A DNA stretch of 64,000 bases, taken from positions 65,323 to 129,322 of the forward strand of contig JBCDJG010000007.1 in the NCBI GenBank assembly GCA_038748065.1. Direction: 5' to 3'. The notes beneath the pieces are model-generated. The model had not been told where the DNA came from and searched no databases. It saw only the letters and a list, made by a program, of their open reading frames with translations. Position 1 is the first letter of the stretch, and every line of letters begins with the position of its first letter. The stretch comes from JBCDJG01 sp038748065 (lineage in GTDB: Bacteria; Pseudomonadota; Gammaproteobacteria; Pseudomonadales; Halieaceae). Shown here piece by piece: positions 43,201-50,210 of the stretch. Both the position numbers and the translations under genes were made by a program.

Positions 43201-44119
43201 TCGCGGTGGCTGTATTGCCCGCCAGCGCGAGCTCAGCATAGGTATCACCCCTGGGGCCATCGTTGCTGCGCACGCGGACGCGTATCTCACCGCCCTCGCA
43301 GAACGGCAGCTCGAATTGAATCAGCGCATCTCCAAGCAGACGCTTGGCATTCGCGCGCAGGCTCTCCTCCCCGGTCCAACGCCCCTCGAGACTTCCATCT
43401 ACCACAGTAAAGTCTGTTAAGCCTCGCTGGCGCCAGTCCTCCGTGCGCGACAGGCCAACGCCCTCGCGCGCCAGTGGCTCATGTTCTTGAATGCGGATTC
43501 GGCGCCAGCGCATAATGCCCTGCCCGCCACTGTGTACCTGTAGCGCGATATAGCCGCTGTCGTCCAGCCCATCAACCAGATCGGCAGCAAGCACGCCGTT
43601 GATACGCGTGGTGATGCGAGCTCCGCGGGCCTCTATTTCGACGTCGTTCCAGTCATCGAGCCTGATCGCTGCGCGCGCCTGCGGGTTTTCTTCCAGGTCG
43701 AACAGCCAACCCCTGCGGGCCTCATCGTAAACCCCGGCGCTCCAGGCACGCTCACTTGCGTCAAGCTCATACTGATAACCGAAGGCGCGGCCATTTCCCC
43801 CGCGCTGTTGCGCGCGGAATAAAACGCCCGAATTACCGGGCTCATCCCAGCGCATTTGCAAGCGTAAGGTGAAATCTTCGAAGTCGCTTTCCGTTCTGAG
43901 AAAGGTGTTTTCGCCCGGGCCATGATGCCCGACGATGCTCTCGCCATCCGCGCTGAAGGTCGCGTCGCCGCCAATTTTGCGCCAGCCACTCAGGCTCTGG
44001 CCGTCGTACAGTGCGGTAAACCCTTCTTCCACCTGAAACGCGGGATCCGAATCTCCGATGAGCAGCCAGGCGCCGGTAATTAAAAGTGCTGCAAATACCG
44101 GCAGAACGATTTTTTTCAT
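40205..44119 (-). CDS. DUF1080 / PVC-type dehydrogenase / HEAT / cytochrome c multidomain protein
   Basis: 1304-residue exported or membrane-anchored protein with a hydrophobic N-terminus (IVLPVFAALLITGAWLLIG). Domains in order: DUF1080 at about 30-220 (GFTALYDGQSLSGWRK, EPGNSGVLFRAQ); a second sandwich of unknown type; a large beta-propeller of the PVC membrane-bound dehydrogenase type at about 420-790 (FRVAPGFEIELVAAEPMVEEPVAMAWD, PDGALYVIDMYRGIV); a HEAT-like helical region; a cytochrome c module near 1100 with heme site CAGCH and a Met-containing distal part (GVMPPHIDM); and a C-terminal tail. The ATG at 44119 is chosen because it starts the signal segment. Such multidomain proteins are common in Planctomycetes and rare here. 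Sugar oxidation is inferred. Confidence 0.85.
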   Translation of the reverse strand: MKKIVLPVFAALLITGAWLLIGDSDPAFQVEEGFTALYDGQSLSGWRKIGGDATFSADGESIVGHHGPGENTFLRTESDFEDFTLRLQMRWDEPGNSGVLFRAQQRGGNGRAFGYQYELDASERAWSAGVYDEARRGWLFDLEENPQARAAIRLDDWNDVEIEARGARITTRINGVLAADLVDGLDDSGYIALQVHSGGQGIMRWRRIRIQEHEPLAREGVGLSRTEDWRQRGLTDFTVVDGSLEGRWTGEESLRANAKRLLGDALIQFELPFCEGGEIRVRVRSNDGPRGDTYAELALAGNTATAKIVNASGVQSFDPIVLPEADSYPVNWVSVGDAMTVTVGEVDVLRQMRTGVGGRGRFVLEADPCGDALMIAGLAWQDLKQRGGEVDFYKLLDTSPAPPLSPEEALSRFRVAPGFEIELVAAEPMVEEPVAMAWDEFGRLYVVEMRGYMRDAYGSDTDLPVGQIVRLSDDNGDGRMDRSEVFLGELVNPRAVAVINEGILVGEPPNLWLCDLPRREALCENRRRVGDYAPNLDAGNIEHLENGLLPGIDNWLYNAKSDRRMRLVGGELEVQPSLFRGQWGIAKDDVGRLYYNHNSTWLMGDLFAAEDIVDGSGDTRDYAGLGLNLTEASPVYSVRVNPGVNRAYLPNTLRADGRLANTTGASGLAIYRGNQFLDGYRGDAFVPESAGNVVAHIRVSGDELGFSIEQQLYADEQWQQRDFLGSTDERFRPVDAANGPDGALYVIDMYRGIVQDVEYMTDELREQVFQRGLDGPMGMGRIWRVRQAAGQEQTFVYPGGKSPAELVALLQHDNGWVRDTAQRLLLKHKGEQTEALRALALAENDLAAIHALWTLAGRGELLASTAVEAARVGSVHRRQQALRAARELLTLEQLLALVEANQQASPLLRMQLTFLLGDHNSDARARDAIIAQIADDDGQDLLAQAAVRAGQGAELAMLKDALAAPGLALPSESGALVLAQLSRAAYLALRPDTRSSEPAPEALEDFLTLVASSSGEQAWQQVAMLEGLEEVTLASGFTPAALPAAPPIFADGSISELDPLWDARLRGRRAFTWPGDELAMGIEPLSPEQLLLLAQGEAFYGRCAGCHGAEGAGITGLAPPLAGATWVTGPPEWLARIILQGMTGPVTVNGIEWNGVMPPHIDMAELDDATLAGLMTYLRRSFGNQADPVSEQQAAEIRLASQEREMPWTVEELEGVPFDRGFDRFVGKYAISFVTMTISEQADGLYLSVPMYGEGLAEQLSQNTFAAAAGGESVRLEFAAEPGGEVNTMYMYRNGEKLTLKRKE

Positions 44120-44224
44120 ACTAGTTGTCGGTCGATATCGTGCAGCGCAGTGTAATGGATTTACCGAAGCTTTGACATTGACGCCTCGCGCCTGCTCCAT
44201 TCGCTGTATGCAGTAAACCTCCAG

Positions 44225-44689
44225 CTACACGCGCGCCAGAAAGCGATCGAGCGCATTCCCAAATTGCTGCTTGTCCCGGGCATCGAGGGGCGGTGGCCCG
44301 CCGCGGACATCGCCGCTGGAGCGCATTGTCTCCATGAAGTCGCGCATGTTCAGACGTGGCCGAATGTTGTCCGCGGTCAGGCGCTCTCCCCGCGGGCTGA
44401 TGACATGTCCGCCGCGCTCGATCACTTCAGCGGCCAGCGGAATATCGCCCGTGATCACCAGATCACCCGGCTCGAGATGGGCAACGATATGATTATCGGC
44501 CACGTCAAAGCCTGCCGGCACCTGAATCGACTTGATGAAGGGTGAATTAGGCGTTTGCAGGGCATGGTTGGCCACTAGATAGAGTGGCAACTGTGCGCGC
44601 TTGGCCGCGCGAAATAGAATTTCCTTGATCACCTTTGGGCAGGCGTCTGCATCCACCCAGAGCGTTATCGTGTTTCTGCTATCATCCAT
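44225..44689 (-). CDS. YaiI/YqxD family protein (DUF188)
   Basis: 154-residue protein of the UPF0178/DUF188 family with a PIN-like nuclease fold. The diagnostic start is LWVDADACPKVIKEILFRAAKR, and LVITGDIPLAAEVIERGGHVISPRG follows in the middle. Function is unproven. A TATAAT hexamer lies only six bases upstream of the ATG on the minus strand. Confidence 0.92.
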   Translation of the reverse strand: MDDSRNTITLWVDADACPKVIKEILFRAAKRAQLPLYLVANHALQTPNSPFIKSIQVPAGFDVADNHIVAHLEPGDLVITGDIPLAAEVIERGGHVISPRGERLTADNIRPRLNMRDFMETMRSSGDVRGGPPPLDARDKQQFGNALDRFLARV

Positions 44690-44761
44690 TACTCCATTAT
44701 AACCTGCGCATCGCTACCGCTGCGTGTGACGCACTATCAAGGTCAAGGCATTATCAAAATC

Positions 44762-46297
44762 ATGTCCCGAGCTTTTCGCTTGCTGTCGCTAAGCAGCGCT
44801 GTCCTACTGCTGGTGGCCTGTGGTTCTGTACCGTTCGATTACCCAAGGGACGAAAGTAGCGCCCTGTCTGTCGATCATGATACGGCGCTTGGCCGCTTAT
44901 CCCACGAGTGGCATACGGACAATGCAGGCCACAACGGATTCTTCGGCTTGTCCGGCGGTGCGGAGGCACTCGGGGCTCGACTGCGCATGATGGAAGTGGC
45001 GGAGCGCAGTATCGACGCCCAGTATTTCATCATCAAGCGAGACCGAGCGGGCGGCCTTTTCGCAGGCAAGATGCTCAGCGCAGCGGATCGCGGCGTCAGG
45101 GTCCGATTGCTCATTGACGATATCTTCAGCCCGGGGGTTGATCATCCTCTGTCAGTTCTCAGCAGTCATCCCAATATTGAGGTGCGTCTTTTCAACCCGG
45201 TTTCGCGCAAAGGATTCAAGTGGAGCAACTTCCTGTTTGACTTCAAACGCGCTAATCGGCGCATGCACAACAAGTCTTTCACCGTCGACAACACCATGAG
45301 CATTGTGGGTGGCCGCAACATTGGCGAGGAGTATTTTGAGCTCAACCAGGGCGTCAAGTTCGACGATTACGAAGTGTTGACCATCGGACCCGTGGTGGAG
45401 GACATCAGCGCCGGCTTCGACGCTTACTGGAACAGTGAGCTGTCAGTGCCGATTGAAGCCTTCGGCGAAACCACGACGGCGGAGGAACTTGATGAGTGGC
45501 GCGACTGGATCGCTGGGCACATCAAGGGCGCGCAGGACGGGATTTACGCCAAGGCCGTCAACTCAAAGTTGCTTGTCAATATCCGCGAGGGTCGCGCCAA
45601 ACCCGTTATTGCAAAGGCAACGCTGGTCACCGATTCACCGGAGAAGCTCACCGGGGCCACCGGTGACGCCTCCCTGGCGACACTCGCCGTGGAAATCGGC
45701 CGTCGCTTCCGTGAAGCCGAGCGGGAAATCATTATCGTGACGCCCTACTTCATCCCACAGGATTCCGGCGCGAAGATTATCGAGGATATCTTGTCCAAGG
45801 GCGTCCGGGTGATCATCGTTACCAACTCCCTGGCGTCGACCAATCATGTGCCCGTGCACTCGCGCTATCGAGGCTACCGTAAGCGGCTTCTAAAGGCGGG
45901 GGCTGAGATTTACGAGATACGCGCAGATGACGTCGGTGGGGAAAACGAATGGGGTGGTCAGCCGGAGATGATCACACTGCATTCCAAGGCGACCGTGATA
46001 GATCGCAGCACAATCTTTGTCGGCTCACTCAATTTTGACCCCCGCTCCATCGTGATCAACACTGAGATGGGCCTGTTCATCGAAAGTGAAGATACCGGGG
46101 CCGCTTTCACGGAAATTGTGCTGAAGAGCCTGGAAGAAACCAGCTACCGCGTGGAACTGGACGACGGGGGCAAGTTGCGCTGGGTTTACGGCCGAGGCGC
46201 CGACCAGGAGATCGTCTACAGTGAGCCCCTGGCTAGCGCCGGACGTAAAGCCATGGTGAACCTCTACCGGCTGCTGCCAATAGAGAGCCAGCTCTGA
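44762..46297 (+). CDS. Phospholipase D-family lipoprotein
   Basis: 511-residue lipoprotein: the leader ends with lipobox LVAC (Cys about 20). Two HKD motifs make the active site: MHNKSFTVDNTMSIVGGRN near residue 175 and LHSKATVIDRSTIFVGSLNFDPRS near 408. This resembles the cardiolipin synthase ClsC/YmdC group, although those are not lipoproteins as a rule. It should act on phospholipids at the membrane surface facing the periplasm. The ATG at 44762 is chosen since it starts the lipoprotein leader. It diverges from yaiI. Confidence 0.88.
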   Translation: MSRAFRLLSLSSAVLLLVACGSVPFDYPRDESSALSVDHDTALGRLSHEWHTDNAGHNGFFGLSGGAEALGARLRMMEVAERSIDAQYFIIKRDRAGGLFAGKMLSAADRGVRVRLLIDDIFSPGVDHPLSVLSSHPNIEVRLFNPVSRKGFKWSNFLFDFKRANRRMHNKSFTVDNTMSIVGGRNIGEEYFELNQGVKFDDYEVLTIGPVVEDISAGFDAYWNSELSVPIEAFGETTTAEELDEWRDWIAGHIKGAQDGIYAKAVNSKLLVNIREGRAKPVIAKATLVTDSPEKLTGATGDASLATLAVEIGRRFREAEREIIIVTPYFIPQDSGAKIIEDILSKGVRVIIVTNSLASTNHVPVHSRYRGYRKRLLKAGAEIYEIRADDVGGENEWGGQPEMITLHSKATVIDRSTIFVGSLNFDPRSIVINTEMGLFIESEDTGAAFTEIVLKSLEETSYRVELDDGGKLRWVYGRGADQEIVYSEPLASAGRKAMVNLYRLLPIESQL

Positions 46298-47173
46298 TCA
46301 GAGCTGGGGAATCTCTGCCTGATCGATAGGCAGATCGGCGCGTCCAATGCGCGATGCCCTTTCCTCGAGCGTCGCCTGCGCTTCTTCAACCCGGATCATT
46401 ATGACAAAGCGCTGGTCCTTCACACCCTGAAGGCAGTAACGTGCCAGCTCATCAAGGTCCTGAAACTCAAGCTCCATACCCGCAGCTTTTGCCGCGACCT
46501 TAAAGTCCTGAACCGTGGGCACCGGGTCATAGGGCCTTTCGCGGGCCAGGTCCGCTGGTCGATTGCGGTCCGTTGTCCAGATACCGGTGTCCAGCAAGCC
46601 ACCAGACGGGTAGAAAATTGAAGCACCGAGCTTTGTGCCCTCGCTCTGCAGCTGCGCTGCCAGACACTCGCTGATACAGGACACCGCAGCTTTGCTTGAT
46701 GCGTACACGGACTGGTAGGGCAAGGGCGAGATGCCACCGTCGCCCGATGAGGTGTTGATGATGTGCCCCTCTTCGCCACCGGCGATCATGCGAGGCACAA
46801 AGGCCTGAATACCGTAAACGACACCGTGGACGTTCACGCCGTGGACCCAGGTCCAGTCATTGGGCGTGGTCTCCCAAACGTTGGCCGAGGGCGCGGCCAC
46901 GCCGGCGTTGTTGAATAACAGGTGGCAGGCACCGTACTTGTCGTAGACTGTATCGGCTAGACTCTCCAAAGACTCACGGCTGGACACGTCGGTGACCACG
47001 CCCATCACCTCGCCGCCAGATCCAAGCTCAGCAAGCACAGCATCCAGGGCGGACTGCTCGACGTCGGCGATCACCACCCGTGCACCTTCGGCCAGCAGTT
47101 CGCGCACCAGCGAACGACCAATACCGCTGGCACCGCCGGTGACGACCGCGACCTTTCCTGAAAAATCTTGCAT
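46298..47173 (-). CDS. Short-chain dehydrogenase/reductase
   Basis: 291-residue classical SDR. Cofactor motif VVTGGASGIGRSL near residue 9, NNAG motif (LLFNNAGVAAPS), catalytic Ser in IINTSSGDGG and Tyr-Lys in SVYASSKAAV. The first 190 residues are typical and the end (FKVAAKAAGMELEFQDLDELARY) belongs to a subgroup common in organisms that break down lipids or hydrocarbons. Substrate is unknown. The ATG at 47173 has AGGAGA upstream. It converges with the phospholipase gene with no gap. Confidence 0.88.
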   Translation of the reverse strand: MQDFSGKVAVVTGGASGIGRSLVRELLAEGARVVIADVEQSALDAVLAELGSGGEVMGVVTDVSSRESLESLADTVYDKYGACHLLFNNAGVAAPSANVWETTPNDWTWVHGVNVHGVVYGIQAFVPRMIAGGEEGHIINTSSGDGGISPLPYQSVYASSKAAVSCISECLAAQLQSEGTKLGASIFYPSGGLLDTGIWTTDRNRPADLARERPYDPVPTVQDFKVAAKAAGMELEFQDLDELARYCLQGVKDQRFVIMIRVEEAQATLEERASRIGRADLPIDQAEIPQL

Positions 47174-47205
47174 AGCTGCTGTCTCCTGTTGTTCCAAGGT
47201 GTTTG

Positions 47206-48522
47206 TCAGGGCGGATCATCCTGCCCGAAGCGGTCGAAAAAGTCAGTGAGCTCCAACACATAGTCGTCAGCGGCATAAAAATCTGTATCACTCATGCCGG
47301 GCTGCTCATGATCGCGGTACCAGGCGGGATACTCGGGCATGTCGCCGGAGTAACTGGCGTAGTGCGATGAATAGGTCTGTACGTGCACACGTGCGTTTGC
47401 GCCGCTGAAGTCGAAGCGCATCAGGCGAAACCATCCATCACCAATCCCGGCAGGTCGGTTGCGGAAGCCCGAGCGCGGCTGCCCGGCATCAAGGCCCGCC
47501 TGCCCGCGATCTTGATAGTCAGCCAGAATCTGGTAAACCGCATGGCCCGAGCGGTTATTGTCCACACGCCAGGCCTGTCCGTGCTGATGACCGCAGAGCA
47601 CGAGGAATATCTGGTCGTGCTGGCTGAGAAACTTGTCCCAGAGCTGCTGGGCACTGTTGTGGTAATCAGGATCGACCAGCGCCAGGTCAACGATTTCCAC
47701 CGCGCTGAGTTCACCGCGGGGGCTGAGATAATCGTGGGTAGTTACAATCGTCGGCATGCCGGGATAGTCCAGCATAACGCTCTCAGCCCAGGCAAGCACC
47801 GCATCGTCGGGCGACATCTCGAGTGCAATATGCAGGAAGGTGTAGCCAGCGGCGTCAAAGCGCTGCGCGCTGCTCGCGCCCCCGCGGTGACTGGCAACAT
47901 ACCATGCCTTGTCGCGAAAGAAATCCGACGCCTCACCAAAGGCACTGCGAAAGTTGTCGAGGCCGCCGATGTGCAATACGCCGAGATCCGCAGCGGTCAT
48001 GGTCAACTCGCCGCGTTCTTTGTCGAGGTTGGGCGGGAAACCCGCAGCGCTCCACATGGCGTCATAGTCGTGATTGCCAGGCGCAACACCAAAGGGGACG
48101 CCCGCTGTCGCGAGGTAGCCATAACCTTCTATCGCTCGCGGAATCTCAAACGTCAGCGCCTTGTCCGAAATTTTGAGGCCCGCTTCGAGGTAGGGGTTAC
48201 TGATGCGTTTGAAGCCGCGTTCGGCATGGGCCGCATCCATGTCCTGAGTCTGGTGCTGCCACACATCGCCAACGGAGGTGACAAAGGCGATATCGCCTCC
48301 CCGTGGCGCGCTGTTTTCAGCGATGTAGCGCATTTGCGCAAGGAAGAGCTCAACGCTGTCGATGGCGAAACCGGCCTCACGTTGCCGGGTATAGTCGAGA
48401 TAATTCTGGGTATCCGGTATCACCGCAAGCGTAAAGCCGCGCTCATCAAACAGCGTATTCGCAAGCGCTGGAGCCTGCGCCGCCAGCCAGAGTATCGCCA
48501 GCAGACTACATATTGGCTTCAA
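47206..48522 (-). CDS. Secreted calcineurin-like metallophosphoesterase
   Basis: 438-residue exported phosphoesterase: signal peptide ICSLLAILWLAAQAPALA. The motif order is that of calcineurin-like enzymes: AVIPDTQNYLDY near residue 36 (the family's DxH appears as DTQ), SVGDVWQHQ, APGNHDYDAMW, VTTHDYLSP and CGHQHGQAW. The DTQ variant is also known in other secreted members. Substrate is unknown. The ATG at 48522 is chosen because it starts the signal peptide. It may share a transcript with the SDR gene 32 bases downstream. Confidence 0.88.
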   Translation of the reverse strand: MKPICSLLAILWLAAQAPALANTLFDERGFTLAVIPDTQNYLDYTRQREAGFAIDSVELFLAQMRYIAENSAPRGGDIAFVTSVGDVWQHQTQDMDAAHAERGFKRISNPYLEAGLKISDKALTFEIPRAIEGYGYLATAGVPFGVAPGNHDYDAMWSAAGFPPNLDKERGELTMTAADLGVLHIGGLDNFRSAFGEASDFFRDKAWYVASHRGGASSAQRFDAAGYTFLHIALEMSPDDAVLAWAESVMLDYPGMPTIVTTHDYLSPRGELSAVEIVDLALVDPDYHNSAQQLWDKFLSQHDQIFLVLCGHQHGQAWRVDNNRSGHAVYQILADYQDRGQAGLDAGQPRSGFRNRPAGIGDGWFRLMRFDFSGANARVHVQTYSSHYASYSGDMPEYPAWYRDHEQPGMSDTDFYAADDYVLELTDFFDRFGQDDPP

Positions 48523-48609
48523 CATTTGTTCACCTGCCTGTCGTGACCTATTGGGAGTATGCGTTACCATAGCCCTCCACTGTGAAAAAGAAAGCTTCTG
48601 GGGTCACGC

Positions 48610-49368
48610 ATGTTACGAATGGCGGCATCATACTTACTCGCCCTTTTGCTGGCGCTGCCTGCAATAACGCTGGCAGGCGAGGAGATCACTCTGCTGGCAA
48701 ACACCTCGCCGCCTTACGCCGATCGGACGCTTCCCGAGGAGGGCCTTGCCCTTGAGTTGGTCAAGCACGTCTATAGCCGGACGGACTACCAACCGAAAAT
48801 CACCATCGAAAACTGGAGTCGCGCCATGGAAGGCGTACGCATCGGCGTTTATGACGCTCTCGCCGCGGCCTGGTACACGGACGAACGCAACGAAGCATTC
48901 CTGTTCTCCGAGCCCTACCTCGAGAGCGATTTGCTGATTGTGACCCTGCGCACTGACCGCAGGCCCTACAGCAAGCTGGCACATCTATCCGGGAGGCGCC
49001 TTGGAGTGCGCACGGACTATGCCTACGGTATTGATTTCGACGCCATCCCTGACCTGACACTGGTCGAGGAGAATCATTTGATCCAAAGCCTCCTGAACCT
49101 GCTCAATGGCAAGGTAGATTTTGTCATCGGAGATCGCCGCACGATGGTGATGCAAATGCAGGAATACCTGGGTCAGCAGGCGACGAAGTTCCGTGTTGTA
49201 CCCATGGACTTGCCTGGCCGCGCACGGCATATCGCCGCCAGCCGTGACGTCGAGGGCCACGAAAGCATTATTGCCGCCTTCAACCGCGCTCTTGCCGAGA
49301 CCCGAAAGGATGGCTCCTATGATGCTATCCTGGATCGCTGGGAAGCTCTCTACGGCAGTATGGATTAA
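48610..49368 (+). CDS. Orphan periplasmic solute-binding protein (family 3)
   Basis: 252-residue protein with a signal peptide (LLALLLALPAITLAG). The type II periplasmic binding fold pattern is seen: LLANTSPPYADRTLPEEGLALELVKHVY, then DALAAAWYTDERNEAFLFSEPYLES and LSGRRLGVRTDYAYG. This is the amino acid or polar solute family. No ABC permease or ATPase gene is near, so it may have a sensing role or work with a distant transporter. Confidence 0.85.
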   Translation: MLRMAASYLLALLLALPAITLAGEEITLLANTSPPYADRTLPEEGLALELVKHVYSRTDYQPKITIENWSRAMEGVRIGVYDALAAAWYTDERNEAFLFSEPYLESDLLIVTLRTDRRPYSKLAHLSGRRLGVRTDYAYGIDFDAIPDLTLVEENHLIQSLLNLLNGKVDFVIGDRRTMVMQMQEYLGQQATKFRVVPMDLPGRARHIAASRDVEGHESIIAAFNRALAETRKDGSYDAILDRWEALYGSMD

Positions 49369-49394
49369 GCCTGCCAAAGCGCGCATGCTCCCCC

Positions 49395-49796
49395 ATGATC
49401 TGTGAATTGGACATCCGTGTCAGGGGCCAGGGCCTGCACCCCATAACAGATCACGTGGCGGGCCTGGTGGCACAGCACGGGGAGCACGAGGGCTTGTGTA
49501 CGCTGTTCATCCGGCACACGTCCGCCAGCCTGTTGATTCAGGAAAACTACGACGATAGCGCCAGAATCGACCTCGAGAACTGGTTGAACCGACTCGTGCC
49601 CGAGCAAGATCCGCTGTACACGCATACCCTTGAAGGACCGGATGACATGCCAGCTCACATCAAAGCGGCGCTAACGGCCACTCAGATCAGCATACCTTAC
49701 CGCGACAACCGCCTCCTGCTGGGTACCTGGCAAGGCATCTTTCTCTGGGAACATCGCGCGGCGGCCTCGAGCCGACAAGTCCTGGCCCACCTGTAA
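49395..49796 (+). CDS. YjbQ family protein (secondary thiamine-phosphate synthase)
   Basis: 133-residue UPF0047/YjbQ protein. The family core is seen: GLCTLFIRHTSASLLIQENYDDSARIDLENWL, then HTLEGPDDMPAHIKAAL and RLLLGTWQGIFLWEHR. E. coli YjbQ has weak thiamine-phosphate synthase activity, but its real role is unclear. The ATG is 26 bases after the solute-binding protein stop, so cotranscription is possible. Confidence 0.92.
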   Translation: MICELDIRVRGQGLHPITDHVAGLVAQHGEHEGLCTLFIRHTSASLLIQENYDDSARIDLENWLNRLVPEQDPLYTHTLEGPDDMPAHIKAALTATQISIPYRDNRLLLGTWQGIFLWEHRAAASSRQVLAHL

Positions 49797-49826
49797 CGTC
49801 ATCCGCTTCGCTCCCTTGAGCAGAAA

Positions 49827-49854
49827 TGTGAATATTTCACACTTTTGTTATATG
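49827..49854 (+). promoter_or_regulatory. Candidate rmf promoter with a CRP-like palindrome
   Basis: TGTGAA and TTCACA (49827-49832 and 49836-49841) flank TAT. This resembles the CRP/Vfr site TGTGA-N6-TCACA but has a five-base spacer. Eight bases further, TGTTATATG (49846-49854) fits an extended -10. The start would be near 49861, about 110 bases before the rmf ATG. All functional parts are inferred. Confidence 0.35.
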
Positions 49855-49932
49855 GGCGACTCTGCTCAGAACGAAATATTGTTGGCCGAGCTCTTCCGGC
49901 TTTGGTTTCATGAGGGTCTATCTTGAGGGTAT

Positions 49933-49955
49933 CCCCGGGGCGGCTCGCCCCTGGG
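49933..49955 (+). other. Strong hairpin just before the rmf ribosome binding site
   Basis: GGGGCG (49937-49942) pairs with CGCCCC (49946-49951) over a GCT loop; after one C-T mismatch CCC (49933-49935) pairs with GGG (49953-49955). The stem ends four bases before GGAGG (49960-49964) of rmf. It may stabilise the mRNA or affect ribosome loading. Confidence 0.5.
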
Positions 49956-49972
49956 AATTGGAGGCAGTCTCT

Positions 49973-50176
49973 ATGAGAAGACAGAAGCGCGATATGAACG
50001 GCCGGGCCTTTGACCGCGGCTACCAGGCAGGGCTCGCAGGACGCAGCAACGAGCACTGCCCACACAACGCCGGTGACCATCGCGATAACTGGTTATCGGG
50101 GTGGCGTGAAGGTCGTTCAGATCACTGGGATGGACTGACCGGCGTATCCGGCGTCCACAAGATTCGCGCGCTCTAA
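49973..50176 (+). CDS. rmf: Ribosome modulation factor
   Basis: 67-residue RMF, the small basic protein that dimerises 70S ribosomes into inactive 100S particles in stationary phase or starvation. It follows the family along its length: MRRQKRDMNGRAFDRGYQAG, AGRSNEHCPH and WLSGWREGRSDHW. The ATG at 49973 has GGAGG eight bases upstream; the longer frame from 49910 would read through the leader hairpin. It converges with the glutamate dehydrogenase gene. Confidence 0.95.
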   Translation: MRRQKRDMNGRAFDRGYQAGLAGRSNEHCPHNAGDHRDNWLSGWREGRSDHWDGLTGVSGVHKIRAL

Positions 50177-50210
50177 TCTGACTCTGCGCCGGACGGCGCG
50201 ACCCACAAGG

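Noticed and set aside
47383..48546. 387-residue plus-strand frame opposite the metallophosphoesterase
   Set aside because: The minus-strand gene has all motifs and a signal peptide; this frame is its shadow.
50186..50199. Terminator between rmf and glutamate dehydrogenase
   Set aside because: GCGCC/GGCGC forms only a five-base stem and no T tract follows in either direction.
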